A stretch of 38,399 nt of DNA from contig CAJTUY010000018.1 in the NCBI GenBank assembly GCA_910579415.1, positions 1 to 38,399 on the forward strand, read 5' to 3'. Each line of letters begins with the position of its first letter. Position 1 is the stretch's first letter. Of the stretch, positions 1 to 8,615 are shown piece by piece. The notes beneath the pieces were generated by a model. That model saw nothing but the letters and a program-made list of their open reading frames with translations. It was not told where the DNA came from and made no database searches. Both the position numbers and the translations under genes were made by a program. This DNA comes from an uncultured Clostridia bacterium (GTDB taxonomy: Bacteria > Bacillota > Clostridia > UBA1381).

Positions 1-629
1 CTCTGACATCTTTATCAACTAAAAAAGCCATAAACTTTCCGGCTTTATCAGAACGAATATATCCCATCTGATAATCTAAATTATCTATATTCATCGGAAT
101 AGATTTCATGGTATGTTCAACATAAAACAACATTCTTTTTGTATAATCATCTTTTCCTAACACAAACGGATACCTTACAGCAATCCAATTTCTATCAGAA
201 TACTCTTGCCACAAAGCACACTCAGCCTGCCGTTTTATTTCCTCATACGGAAAAGCTTTTCTGTCACACCATATCAATCCTTTTGAAACTCCATCAAAAT
301 CGGACTCAACAGTATTTATGTGCTTAGGCTCATAAACAGATGTGCTTGACATATGAATATATTTATCACAATCAACGGCTTCCATTACATACTTTATATC
401 ATTTGAGCAATAAGCAATTTTATCAATTACAACATCATAATGTTTGTTACCCAAAGCATTTCATGCTATCTTCATTTGTTCTTTCAATAATAATCCGCTT
501 CACTCTGCCGCCATATTCATCAAAAGCTCTCCCTCTTGTTGCAATAGTAACATCATGACCTTTTTCTAGAAGTTCATTTACCGTGTATATGCCAAAAAAC
601 CTTGTGCCGCCTATTATCAAAATTTTCAT
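1..629 (-). pseudogene. NAD-dependent epimerase/dehydratase, frameshifted and cut by window edge
   Basis: The reading frame opens at 629 with a Rossmann start of the extended SDR kind (MKILIIGGTRFFG, then VNELLEKGHDVTIATRG). It stops at 447-449 after SMKCFG. One extra base near 458 explains this: reading on in the neighbouring minus frame from 457 gives ALGNKHYDVVIDKIAYCSND and continues open through HMSSTSVYEP and WIAVRYPFVLGKDD to the left edge. These are the middle and substrate-domain parts of the same family, whose usual length is about 300 residues. The gene is therefore one epimerase/dehydratase with a frameshift and an end outside the window. The ribosome binding site (AGGTG upstream of 629) is intact, which suggests recent decay or a sequencing error. 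Substrate cannot be told. Confidence 0.8.
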
Positions 630-692
630 TTTTCACCTCAATAAATCGGAATTTGAATTTTATAAATTCTTAGTATTTTATCATTTATTACA

Positions 693-736
693 GTGTGTTA
701 ATAACACACCGTGAAATCCTCATAAATAAAGGATTT
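693..736. repeat. Two adjacent inverted repeats upstream of the epimerase
   Basis: A perfect palindrome with 8-bp arms (GTGTGTTA at 693-700, TAACACAC at 702-709) around one base is followed at once by a second dyad with 7-bp arms (AAATCCT at 714-720, AGGATTT at 730-736). Both lie in the 630-910 gap between the epimerase start and tnpV. They could be an operator pair or part of an element end. No T-run follows, so a terminator is unlikely. Confidence 0.5.
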
Positions 737-802
737 ATCGCAGTATGTTCACCGTAATTACTCATTTAAGTTTATACTCTTTTATTTCATTTGTCAACAC
801 TG

Positions 803-825
803 ATAAGGGAAATATTAAGGGAAAG
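803..825 (+). repeat. TAAGGG direct repeats, candidate left arm-type att site
   Basis: Two TAAGGG copies 12 bp apart, the second followed by AAAG. The 23-nt stretch matches 15104-15126, just downstream of the module 1 integrase, at 20 of 23 positions and in the same orientation. Paired short direct repeats at one helical turn are typical of integrase N-domain (arm) binding sites, as with the DR-2 repeats of Tn916. This may therefore mark the left side of module 1. The stretch is A-rich, so chance similarity is possible. Confidence 0.4.
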
Positions 826-910
826 AAAATCTAATAACAAATTATAATAAAATGTGGTAATTGAAAAACTGTAACATATGTGTGAATAAATTATTTTGGA
901 GGATTTAAAA

Positions 911-1285
911 ATGAAATCATTATTTGAACAAAACGGAGGGACTTATACAAAAATCGGAGATTATTATATTCCAAACTTGACTGTTCCTAAATGTAAGCCT
1001 ATAGGTAAATATGGTATGATATGCAGAACATATCTAAAAAATCACCGCAGGACATTCTATAACACTCTTTTTATAATTGGTAAATTGAATGATTATCTTT
1101 GCGATATTGATGCACAGGCGAATAAGTTAAAAGAAACACTATTACCCAAATATAAAGAGAAATACGGCGTTACAGAAAAACTAAAATCAGAAAATCAAAT
1201 GGAATGGGTACAGCGTATGAATACAATAGCACATCAGATTGATGAAATCATACTTACAGATATAGTTTATGGAGGGAATGAATAA
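911..1285 (+). CDS. tnpV: TnpV-family transposon protein (copy 1)
   Basis: A 124-residue protein of the TnpV family, first named in the mobilisable transposon Tn4451, where its role is not settled. It has the family hallmarks IGDYYIPNLTV near the N-terminus, IGKYG around residues 34-40, a helical middle and GVTEKL...MEWVQRMN near the C-terminus. A second, diverged copy lies at 21063-21443. The start at 911 is chosen because GGAGG at 898-902 sits 8 nt upstream; a TTG in the same frame at 896 lies before that site. The stop overlaps the next ATG by one base (TAATG), so the downstream secreted protein is translationally coupled. No other transposon gene is attached here, so this is either an orphan or the left part of module 1. 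Confidence 0.85.
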   Translation: MKSLFEQNGGTYTKIGDYYIPNLTVPKCKPIGKYGMICRTYLKNHRRTFYNTLFIIGKLNDYLCDIDAQANKLKETLLPKYKEKYGVTEKLKSENQMEWVQRMNTIAHQIDEIILTDIVYGGNE

Positions 1286-1842
1286 TGAAAAAGTTTATAG
1301 CAATTATATTATCAATAATCACAATAACAAGTACAACTGCATTTTCGGCAGAAATTCTAAGAGAAACCACCCCACTTAATGCAACAGAGGAACAACTACA
1401 AATTGTTGAAAACCTAATTAGTGATATTCTTGACGAGGTACAAAATGGCAATCTTGGCTACACATTAGCATCAGGATATGCGAACACAAGAATACGAAAA
1501 GCGGTAATCGCAGGAGAAACGAATGGACACGGTTATGGGATATTATCACCCATAGCACAGAACGCAATCCGCAATATGCGCGATATGATGTTAAGACCTG
1601 ATGTGTACACGCAAGCAGAAGAAAAATTAAAGGTATTGCTTGCGGACGTCATCATTGAGGTTGAAAACGGAATGGATATACATACCGCCATCAAAGCGGC
1701 TTATGAAAAAATATATCAATCCGTTAATTCATCATTCAACTATGATGAACAATTTTCGCTTGACACCTGTTACCGCGACATTCCCACCGTTGATATGGCT
1801 ATGTTTACAATAGCAAGAAAATTATTATTAGAAAATCAATAA
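1285..1842 (+). CDS. Secreted protein of unknown function coupled to tnpV
   Basis: A 185-residue protein with a clear Sec signal peptide (MKKFIAIILSIITITSTTAFSA, cleavage expected around residue 22). The mature part is mostly amphipathic helix: two similar stretches, LQIVENLISDILDEVQNGNLGYTLASGYA and LKVLLADVIIEVENGMDIHTAIKAAYEKI, suggest an internal duplication of a helical unit of about 80 residues. No enzyme motif and only one cysteine are seen. The GGAGGG site at 1271-1276 lies inside the end of tnpV and the start codon overlaps the tnpV stop. I do not recognise a family. The link to tnpV is unusual because TnpV is cytosolic. Confidence 0.75.
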   Translation: MKKFIAIILSIITITSTTAFSAEILRETTPLNATEEQLQIVENLISDILDEVQNGNLGYTLASGYANTRIRKAVIAGETNGHGYGILSPIAQNAIRNMRDMMLRPDVYTQAEEKLKVLLADVIIEVENGMDIHTAIKAAYEKIYQSVNSSFNYDEQFSLDTCYRDIPTVDMAMFTIARKLLLENQ

Positions 1843-1843
1843 T

Positions 1844-1889
1844 AAAAAATCAAGTCTTTCCACTATTGATGGTAAGACTTGATTTTTTT
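1844..1889. terminator. Bidirectional intrinsic terminator
   Basis: Arms AAAAAATCAAGTCTT (1844-1858) and AAGACTTGATTTTTTT (1874-1889) form a long stem with a 15-nt loop and T-runs on both strands. It lies between two convergent genes, the secreted protein and the AraC regulator, and can serve both. Confidence 0.85.
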
Positions 1890-1901
1890 CTGTATAATTA
1901 T

Positions 1902-2744
1902 CTATTCACGATTATAATACGCATTTATATATTCCTTTGGCGTCATACCGACATTCTTTTTGAAAGTACGGAAAAAATGTTCATAGCTTGAATATCCTGT
2001 TGCTATCTGCGCTTCCGCAACTGTAAATCCCTCACGAAAAAGTTGTTTTGCCTTTGTAATTCTCTGTAAAATAATATAATTGCTTATTTGCGTATTCGTA
2101 TGCTTTTTGAAAATTCGTGATATATGATTAGGTGTTAAATAAAACTTTTCTGCAATATCCGTAAGATGAATATTCTCAACAAGGTGCGCGTTTATATACT
2201 TGATAATCTGATTGACCGTTTGCTGCGTTCCTGTAACTCTCTTTTCCACCTTGTCATTTTCAGCGTGAGTATAAATCAATCCGTCTATAATTTTCAGAAT
2301 ATCAAAAAATATTGATATTTCAGAAAAGGTATCGTTGTTTTTACAGGCGATAAAATCCTGCATACGATTAAGCAATAATGCTTTTTGTTTATCATCAAGA
2401 GTAATAACGATAGGTTTTTTTGTATCAGTAAAATAGCTGTATCTTTTATTGTCCGCTATAAAATTTTCAAGCCATTCCGTACTGATAGTTATAATATATC
2501 GCGCATACTCACAGTCAGGAAGTTGTGTAAACTGATGAATACAATATGACGGTATTATAAGCAGCGAATTTTCTTTGAGCGGCATTACATTATCACCGAG
2601 CAGTATATTTGACAGTGGCGTCAGACTTATATACAATTCAATCGCATTATGCGTATGCGGCGGCATTTGAATTGTAGGAATTTCATTCCTGTATATCACC
2701 TCAAATTTATTTTCAAACGAAGAATATCGGATAGTTTTATTCAT
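1902..2744 (-). CDS. AraC-family transcriptional regulator of the glycosidase locus
   Basis: A 280-residue regulator. Residues about 20-100 form a cupin-like sensing domain (PPHTHNAIELYISL, then LIIPSYCIHQFTQLP, the usual beta-barrel pattern). Residues about 178-276 hold the double helix-turn-helix of AraC/XylS proteins (HLTDIAEKFYLTPNHISRIFKKHTN, then VAEAQIATGYSSYEHFFRTFKK, ending GMTPKEY). It is divergent from the secreted DUF4450 gene with 166 bp between the starts, a layout typical of a sugar-responsive activator of its neighbour. A dyad at 2772-2795 lies between them. The inducer is not evident. Function as a regulator is certain by family; its target is inferred. Confidence 0.92.
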   Translation of the reverse strand: MNKTIRYSSFENKFEVIYRNEIPTIQMPPHTHNAIELYISLTPLSNILLGDNVMPLKENSLLIIPSYCIHQFTQLPDCEYARYIITISTEWLENFIADNKRYSYFTDTKKPIVITLDDKQKALLLNRMQDFIACKNNDTFSEISIFFDILKIIDGLIYTHAENDKVEKRVTGTQQTVNQIIKYINAHLVENIHLTDIAEKFYLTPNHISRIFKKHTNTQISNYIILQRITKAKQLFREGFTVAEAQIATGYSSYEHFFRTFKKNVGMTPKEYINAYYNRE

Positions 2745-2771
2745 ACGTTCACCCCCTGCTTTTAGTATATC

Positions 2772-2795
2772 ATATTGCGGAAATCAACGCAATAT
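2772..2795. promoter_or_regulatory. Dyad, candidate AraC operator
   Basis: Perfect 8-bp inverted arms ATATTGCG (2772-2779) and CGCAATAT (2788-2795) with an 8-nt gap. It lies in the divergent region, about 40 bp upstream of the proposed -35 box for the 2911 gene, where an activator would be expected to bind. Confidence 0.45.
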
Positions 2796-2831
2796 AAAAA
2801 TGCGTGAATTTATCATAAAATAGGCATTATT

Positions 2832-2866
2832 TTGACATATACAAAAGCAAAATGATATTGTATAAT
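2832..2866 (+). promoter_or_regulatory. Probable promoter of the DUF4450-GH95 operon
   Basis: A perfect -35 box TTGACA (2832-2837) and a perfect -10 box TATAAT (2861-2866) are present, but 23 bp apart, much longer than the usual 17. A weaker -10 (GATATT, 2854-2859) fits at 16 bp. The poor spacing would suit a promoter that needs an activator such as the neighbouring AraC protein. Confidence 0.4.
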
Positions 2867-2910
2867 AAAATTAACAATAAATTTAAGAAATAATTTAAGG
2901 AGGCAGACCT

Positions 2911-5900
2911 ATGAAAGCAAAAGCATTAAAACGTATTTTATCCGCTGTATTATCTTTGCAGATGATATGCGCGTTTATTCCAACTGCTGCATTGAATGTA
3001 AGCGCGGAAGAATTGCAGATGTATCTGAACGAAAATTTTACTTCGGAAAATAACAAGTGGACGGGCAAGACAGGAAATATGGAAATCTTAACCGATGAGG
3101 AAATTCCGTATATGCGTTATATTGCGGCAGATACGGAACAAAAAGTAACGCGAAAGGTTGATACGACACTTCCCGGCGGCAGCGTATATGTCGCAGAATT
3201 TGACGTAAGATTTGCAGACGCAAATTCGGGTGTTGTAGAATTATACGGCGGCTCGCAGCTTGGCCCTACTGTCATTTTTGACGGAGAGAAAATAAAAACC
3301 AAATATGGTAATCCGTCAAGCTACGATACTATGTATCAGGGTGCGGAAGCGAATAAATGGTATAATGTGAAATTTCTTGCAAACGGAACAACAAGTATGG
3401 TCGGCTATACTAAGGCGGCAGGTACAGACGAGGAAGCACAAGCGACAAAATCAGAAAAAGTAATCAGAAACTTAAAGAATACAATATTTTCGCAGTTTAA
3501 TGTTACAAACAAGGTAAACAGTGAAAGCGATATACGCTCCGGCGCAGTTGATGTTAGAAATATGAAAGTATATAAACCTGCACCGACGGAGGTTACTATC
3601 GGAGTGGCAGACGATATAAGCAAGGTTTCTATTCCTGCGGAGGGGACAACAAAGACAATAAATTACATTGTTGAGTCAGCTTCATATAACGGTGTGGATT
3701 TGTCAAACTATGAACCTCTGTCAAAAGAATTAGTAAAGTTTGAGCTTTATAATTCATATGATACAGAAAGTTTACAGGAGAATTTACCGACAGGCATAAC
3801 ATTAAATCCCGCAACAGGCGTTTTAACTGTAAGCTCCGAAGCAGACGCAGGCGAATACAATATCAGACTTTTAAGCTATGACGGCGCGGTATATGACAGT
3901 AAAAAAATTACCATAGCGCAGGCAGGTTCAGCGGCTTCTGTAAGTCTAATAAATTCGGCTGAAAAACTTCCTATACCAAATAACGGTACTGTCAGTACAG
4001 AATTTTTTGCACAATGCTATGACAAGGCAGGTAGCGAAGCGTATGGAATACCGCTTAAATGGTCGCTTTTAAATACCGATGAAACAGAATTAAACGATAG
4101 CGGAATAAGCATAGACGAAAACACAGGTGTTATTTCTTCAACTTCATCAGCAACGGCAAGCTCTTTTAAGGTAAAGGTTGCATTAGAAGATAATCCGAAT
4201 ATTTACGAAATTTCAGAAGAAATAGAAACATATAAAATGACTGCTTCTAAAATAGATATAATCGGATCGGATATGTTACAAACCGCGTCGCAGGTAAGTG
4301 AAACCTATACAATAAAAATATTCGACCAATACGGAGTGGAAATGCCGTCAGAGGAATTAAGCGGCTGGAACGCTGAAAATATGACAGACGGTATCACATT
4401 TGAAAACGGAGTGCTGACAGCCACAGCAAATAGCGACAGCGACGTTATAATTAAGGCAATATCAGGCGATATAACCGCAAGCAAGACAGTAAGAGTATAT
4501 AAGCCTGTATTATCAGAAATCGCCGTAGACGGTGATATGTCAATAGAAATACCGAAAAGCGGAAATAAGAGCTTTACATATACTGCAAAGGCATACGACC
4601 AAAAGGGCATTGAAATTAAAGATACTGACTTTTCTTGGAGTATGGAAGCATATGACAATAACGGCATAACCTTTGACAGCGCAAAGGCTATAATTACAGC
4701 AGACGGCGCAGCAACAGAACAGACCATAACTGTTACCGCTTCAACTGCTGATATAAACGGCAGCTTAAAGGTTGTAGTTACAAAAAATCCGTTTACATAC
4801 AAGCCTGTTGACGGCGGCTTTGAAATTGATAACGGAAACAAAAATTATACGCGTCCTATATATGCGGCGCATACAAACGATAAGGGCAAAACCTCGTTCA
4901 GATATATCTATTATCTCGGCGACAGACCGAAATTGGTATTATCAAATGCGGGTACAGGCACAAGTTTTTTTCGTTTCGCTCATATGTTTCTTGGAATAAA
5001 GGATGGAAAATGGCTTGATGAAATGAGCAATATAACTGCAAGATATGTAAACGGACACGAGGAATATGTCATAAAAGACAGTTCCTTTGAGGGTGAAATA
5101 AAGCTGACATATACACGCTCGGACAAAATCGACGCTATGCTTGTAAAAGCGGAGCTTCCCGACAGTGTAAAGGATAAGCTGGTAGTTGCAGCGGCAGGCG
5201 GAAATCGAATAGACAGTAAACAGCCTACGGGTGGAAATTCAAGCGCACTTGAATTTAGTCCGTCTGATACAAATTCAACCGTTCCGACCTTTACTGATAA
5301 TTCATTCAGTATCACAGGCTCATATGCTACAATAAGCGGCACATCAAATGTAAAAATGAATTATGCCGCAAAGGACTCGTCAATGTACAGTTCAGGAGTG
5401 GACGCGTTATTAACCTCAACAGCGGCAAATCAGCCAATGGTGGTAGGCACGACTGACGGTAATACCGAAAATACAGTATATATGATGATTACAACAGATA
5501 GTCCGTCAGAAAACAAATATTTTAACGAGTATCAGACAAACGCAAGAGAAATATTTAACGATAGTATAAGCTATTTCAAAGGTGTTGCGGAAACTATAAA
5601 AATTGATACTCCCGACCCGTACATCAATTCAGCTATGCGCGCTCAGGTTATGGCAATGGATAACATATGGGATAATCCTGTTATAACTCACGGAGCAATC
5701 GGCTGGCATAACGGACAAGGCGGCTGGCGCGGCGGCTATTGCTTTGTAAATGCAGGCTGGAGCGACAGAATAAAAACTAATATTCAAAATTATATTGCAA
5801 GACAGGAGAAAGATACAGGAAGAATATGGGCATATCCATCTCACGACGGACGCTATAATATGAGCCTTGTAATGGTAGACATTATAATGCAGTATTGGGA

Positions 5901-8535
5901 TTGGACGGGAGATGACGCGTTCTTTTCAGAGGAGGGCGGATATGAATTTATTGCCGGACACCTTAAATTTATGGACGATTATATGCAGGTTCCCGGAACA
6001 AATTTATATGAAAATTGGCTTGACGCTTGGAATACCGATAATAAATGGAATAACGGCGGCGCAGGCTCAATAGCAACCGCATACACTTGGAGAGCATATA
6101 ATACAATGGCAAAAATCGCGTCGAAGCTCGGTAAGACAGACGACGCAACAGCATATCAAACAAAAGCTGATTTAATCAAAAAGGAAATGAACGAGCAGCT
6201 TTGGGACGCTGACACGGGTGTATTTGGAGAAGTAAAGGAACGCTTTGGTTACGGCAGACTTAACACCGCACCAGATTTATCGTCAACATATACTGCTGTT
6301 GATATGGGTATTGCGACTGACGAGCAGGTATATCAAATGATGAGATTTACCGATTACGCTGTTCCGAGTGTTGCAAACTTAGATAAAATTTGGGACAATA
6401 TAGATTTTAAGTATTCTTCAAACAGACTTCCCGAATATTATTCAAGTGACGGCTTGTATGTTGAGGAGGTTATGAATAATGCCCTTGCATATTTTGAAAA
6501 CGGTCAGCGCGAAATGGGAATGAAACAGTTTAGAGCTTGTCTTGTTCCCCTTATGAAAGGAAGCTCGGCAGGTCAGGGAACAGTTCAGCATATAGTAAAG
6601 GCTGATTTATCAAATAACGGTCATATTGACTTTGCAGACTGTACATCTCAATATGCGAGAACAGCAGCAGAGGGTATATTCGGAGTAAAGGTGAATGTGC
6701 CGAACGGAAAAGCTGATATAAAGCCCGGCTTCCCCGCAGATTGGAAATATGCGTCTATAAAAATGGACGCTGTAAGCTATGACTATACATACGAAAATAA
6801 CATAGATAAATTTAGTGTAACATCAAAAGAAAATTTAAGCTATGAAATGCACATTCCGACAAGAAGCTCGAAAATTACAAGCGTTAAGGTAAACGGCGCG
6901 GAGATAACGGACTACACAGTAAATAATTTTGTAAACGTAATCACTCCTGTCGCAAGTGGCGCAGTTATTGAAGTAACATATGCAAATGACGAGCTTGCAA
7001 AAATAGAAACGGAAGCTGTCGGCGGTAAAAATGCTGATTATACTGTTAAATCAAACGGCAAAATCACAGCCATTTCAGACCCGCAGAGCTTAATTGTAAA
7101 TACAGATGGTATCGGCACAGATACAATAACAGTAAACTTGGGCGAAAAGTCAGGACACCATACATTCTTTGTTACGGTAGAGAAAAACGATATGACAGCA
7201 GTATTGCCTGTTGACCTTGAAATTAAGGACGCGGTTGAATTAACCGATATGGAAATTGTTGCAGGGGCAAATGCGGGAATAAAAGTGAAGCTCACAAATA
7301 ACACTGAAAAACAGCTTACACTAAATGCTACATTGTCAACTGTAAGCGGCAAAGTTACAGAAGAAAATATAACAATAGCTGCAAAGAGCGCAAGTAATGA
7401 AATTTTTGTACCGATTGAAAGCGAAACTGATTTAACACCCGGTAATAACAAGGTTACGTCAATTTTAAGCGGAGATGTAAACAAAACCATTTACGGCGAG
7501 ATTACCGCTTGGGATTTAAAGGATAATGTAACAAATAATGCGGAGCAGTATCAGACAGTATCGCTCGATGGCGTTGTAAATCAAGATTTGAGAACGCTGC
7601 ACCAAAATACATATGACCTCACTTATGAGGGTAACGAGCATTACAGGCTTGAAAGATTTTATTGGTCGTCTGACGCGGAAAGAACAGTTCTTCCGAATGG
7701 ACGCGCTTGGTGGGAGCCGAACAGGGGCGCGGACGGTGTTCCGAGTAGCTTAAATCTTACATCAGGTAAGTATTTAACAGATATAGGCGTTCCTTTTGAA
7801 ATTTCATCAGCAGAGGGAAACAATGCGGCTTTTGTATCGCTATATAATCAGTTCCCCGACAAGATGAATATTCCCGTTAATACAGACGGTTCAAAGATTT
7901 ATTTTATGTTGAGCGTATCTACAAACAATATGCAGAGCAGAATTGAAAACGCGAGAATTACAGTCAATATGAAAGACGGAACAAAGGAGATACTTCCGCT
8001 TACAAACCCTGATAATATTGACGATTGGCTCAATTATCAGCAAGCAAAACCGTATGCGGAAACGGGATATGTGCAAATGCTTGGCGACAAAGCACATTCA
8101 AATATTCTCGCTCTTGACTTTGGCAAGGTTAATCAAATAGAAAGCGTTGACTTTGAATGTCTTTCAAGCGAGGTCTTAGCAGGTCTGTTAGGAATAACAG
8201 TTGTAAAGGGAGAATTTGAAGAACCGTTCTCGGCTGGTGAAATAGAATTTGACAAAACAGAATTAACCGCAGGAGAAACAGTTACGGCAACTTCTGCTAT
8301 AAAAAATAACGGTGAAACGGATATACCCGTAAATATGATGATTGCATTGTATGATGAAAACGGAGCTTTAAAGGAATTGAAAACCGAAAAGCATACAGTA
8401 ACGGCTAATAGTGCCAACGAATATAGCATTACATATTCAAATTCAGCGATTGAAAGCGGAGATTATATTAAAGCGTTCTTATGGAACAGTTTAGAGAATA
8501 TGAAGCCGCTTACAGAAGCAAAGATTTTGCGTTAA
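2911..8535 (+). CDS. Giant secreted DUF4450-type glycosidase-like protein with Ig-like domains
   Basis: A 1874-residue secreted protein. Order: signal peptide (1-32, ending LNVSA); concanavalin-like sandwich (about 35-228); several bacterial Ig-like domains (about 230-630) with repeated phrases such as GVLTVSSEADAG; a beta-sandwich (about 633-895: NYTRPIYAAH, then YLGDRPKLVL); an (alpha/alpha)6-barrel-like region (about 900-1320); Ig-like or CARDB-type domains (about 1365-1874). The core matches what I know of DUF4450 proteins: NRPLYG-like and GDRP motifs, a WTGDDAFF helix, NALAYFENGQREMG, EGIFGVKVN and PGFPADWKYASI. Those proteins occur in plant-glycan loci. No C-terminal anchor is visible, so it is probably released. 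The start follows AAGGAGG by 7 nt. Activity and substrate are not established; pectin or arabinogalactan side chains are a guess. Confidence 0.8.
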   Translation: MKAKALKRILSAVLSLQMICAFIPTAALNVSAEELQMYLNENFTSENNKWTGKTGNMEILTDEEIPYMRYIAADTEQKVTRKVDTTLPGGSVYVAEFDVRFADANSGVVELYGGSQLGPTVIFDGEKIKTKYGNPSSYDTMYQGAEANKWYNVKFLANGTTSMVGYTKAAGTDEEAQATKSEKVIRNLKNTIFSQFNVTNKVNSESDIRSGAVDVRNMKVYKPAPTEVTIGVADDISKVSIPAEGTTKTINYIVESASYNGVDLSNYEPLSKELVKFELYNSYDTESLQENLPTGITLNPATGVLTVSSEADAGEYNIRLLSYDGAVYDSKKITIAQAGSAASVSLINSAEKLPIPNNGTVSTEFFAQCYDKAGSEAYGIPLKWSLLNTDETELNDSGISIDENTGVISSTSSATASSFKVKVALEDNPNIYEISEEIETYKMTASKIDIIGSDMLQTASQVSETYTIKIFDQYGVEMPSEELSGWNAENMTDGITFENGVLTATANSDSDVIIKAISGDITASKTVRVYKPVLSEIAVDGDMSIEIPKSGNKSFTYTAKAYDQKGIEIKDTDFSWSMEAYDNNGITFDSAKAIITADGAATEQTITVTASTADINGSLKVVVTKNPFTYKPVDGGFEIDNGNKNYTRPIYAAHTNDKGKTSFRYIYYLGDRPKLVLSNAGTGTSFFRFAHMFLGIKDGKWLDEMSNITARYVNGHEEYVIKDSSFEGEIKLTYTRSDKIDAMLVKAELPDSVKDKLVVAAAGGNRIDSKQPTGGNSSALEFSPSDTNSTVPTFTDNSFSITGSYATISGTSNVKMNYAAKDSSMYSSGVDALLTSTAANQPMVVGTTDGNTENTVYMMITTDSPSENKYFNEYQTNAREIFNDSISYFKGVAETIKIDTPDPYINSAMRAQVMAMDNIWDNPVITHGAIGWHNGQGGWRGGYCFVNAGWSDRIKTNIQNYIARQEKDTGRIWAYPSHDGRYNMSLVMVDIIMQYWDWTGDDAFFSEEGGYEFIAGHLKFMDDYMQVPGTNLYENWLDAWNTDNKWNNGGAGSIATAYTWRAYNTMAKIASKLGKTDDATAYQTKADLIKKEMNEQLWDADTGVFGEVKERFGYGRLNTAPDLSSTYTAVDMGIATDEQVYQMMRFTDYAVPSVANLDKIWDNIDFKYSSNRLPEYYSSDGLYVEEVMNNALAYFENGQREMGMKQFRACLVPLMKGSSAGQGTVQHIVKADLSNNGHIDFADCTSQYARTAAEGIFGVKVNVPNGKADIKPGFPADWKYASIKMDAVSYDYTYENNIDKFSVTSKENLSYEMHIPTRSSKITSVKVNGAEITDYTVNNFVNVITPVASGAVIEVTYANDELAKIETEAVGGKNADYTVKSNGKITAISDPQSLIVNTDGIGTDTITVNLGEKSGHHTFFVTVEKNDMTAVLPVDLEIKDAVELTDMEIVAGANAGIKVKLTNNTEKQLTLNATLSTVSGKVTEENITIAAKSASNEIFVPIESETDLTPGNNKVTSILSGDVNKTIYGEITAWDLKDNVTNNAEQYQTVSLDGVVNQDLRTLHQNTYDLTYEGNEHYRLERFYWSSDAERTVLPNGRAWWEPNRGADGVPSSLNLTSGKYLTDIGVPFEISSAEGNNAAFVSLYNQFPDKMNIPVNTDGSKIYFMLSVSTNNMQSRIENARITVNMKDGTKEILPLTNPDNIDDWLNYQQAKPYAETGYVQMLGDKAHSNILALDFGKVNQIESVDFECLSSEVLAGLLGITVVKGEFEEPFSAGEIEFDKTELTAGETVTATSAIKNNGETDIPVNMMIALYDENGALKELKTEKHTVTANSANEYSITYSNSAIESGDYIKAFLWNSLENMKPLTEAKILR

Positions 8536-8551
8536 CTCTCTCCCTATATTT

Positions 8552-8591
8552 TATAAATGCCAATTCGGAATATTTCGGATTGGCATTTATA
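8552..8591 (+). other. Intercistronic stem-loop between the two glycosidase genes
   Basis: A 16-bp stem with one G.U pair, arms 8552-8567 and 8576-8591 (core TAAATGCCAAT / ATTGGCATTTA), with an 8-nt loop. No T-run follows and the next gene's AAGGAGG starts 13 nt later. It is more likely an mRNA processing or stability element, or a weak attenuator, than a full terminator. Confidence 0.6.
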
Positions 8592-8615
8592 GTATAAGAC
8601 TTCAAGGAGGATAAT

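Noticed and set aside
4305..4841. 178-residue minus-strand frame inside the DUF4450 gene, and similar long antisense frames at 7038-7490 and 30561-31283
   Set aside because: They lack ribosome binding sites and lie fully opposite strongly conserved coding sequence; they are composition effects.
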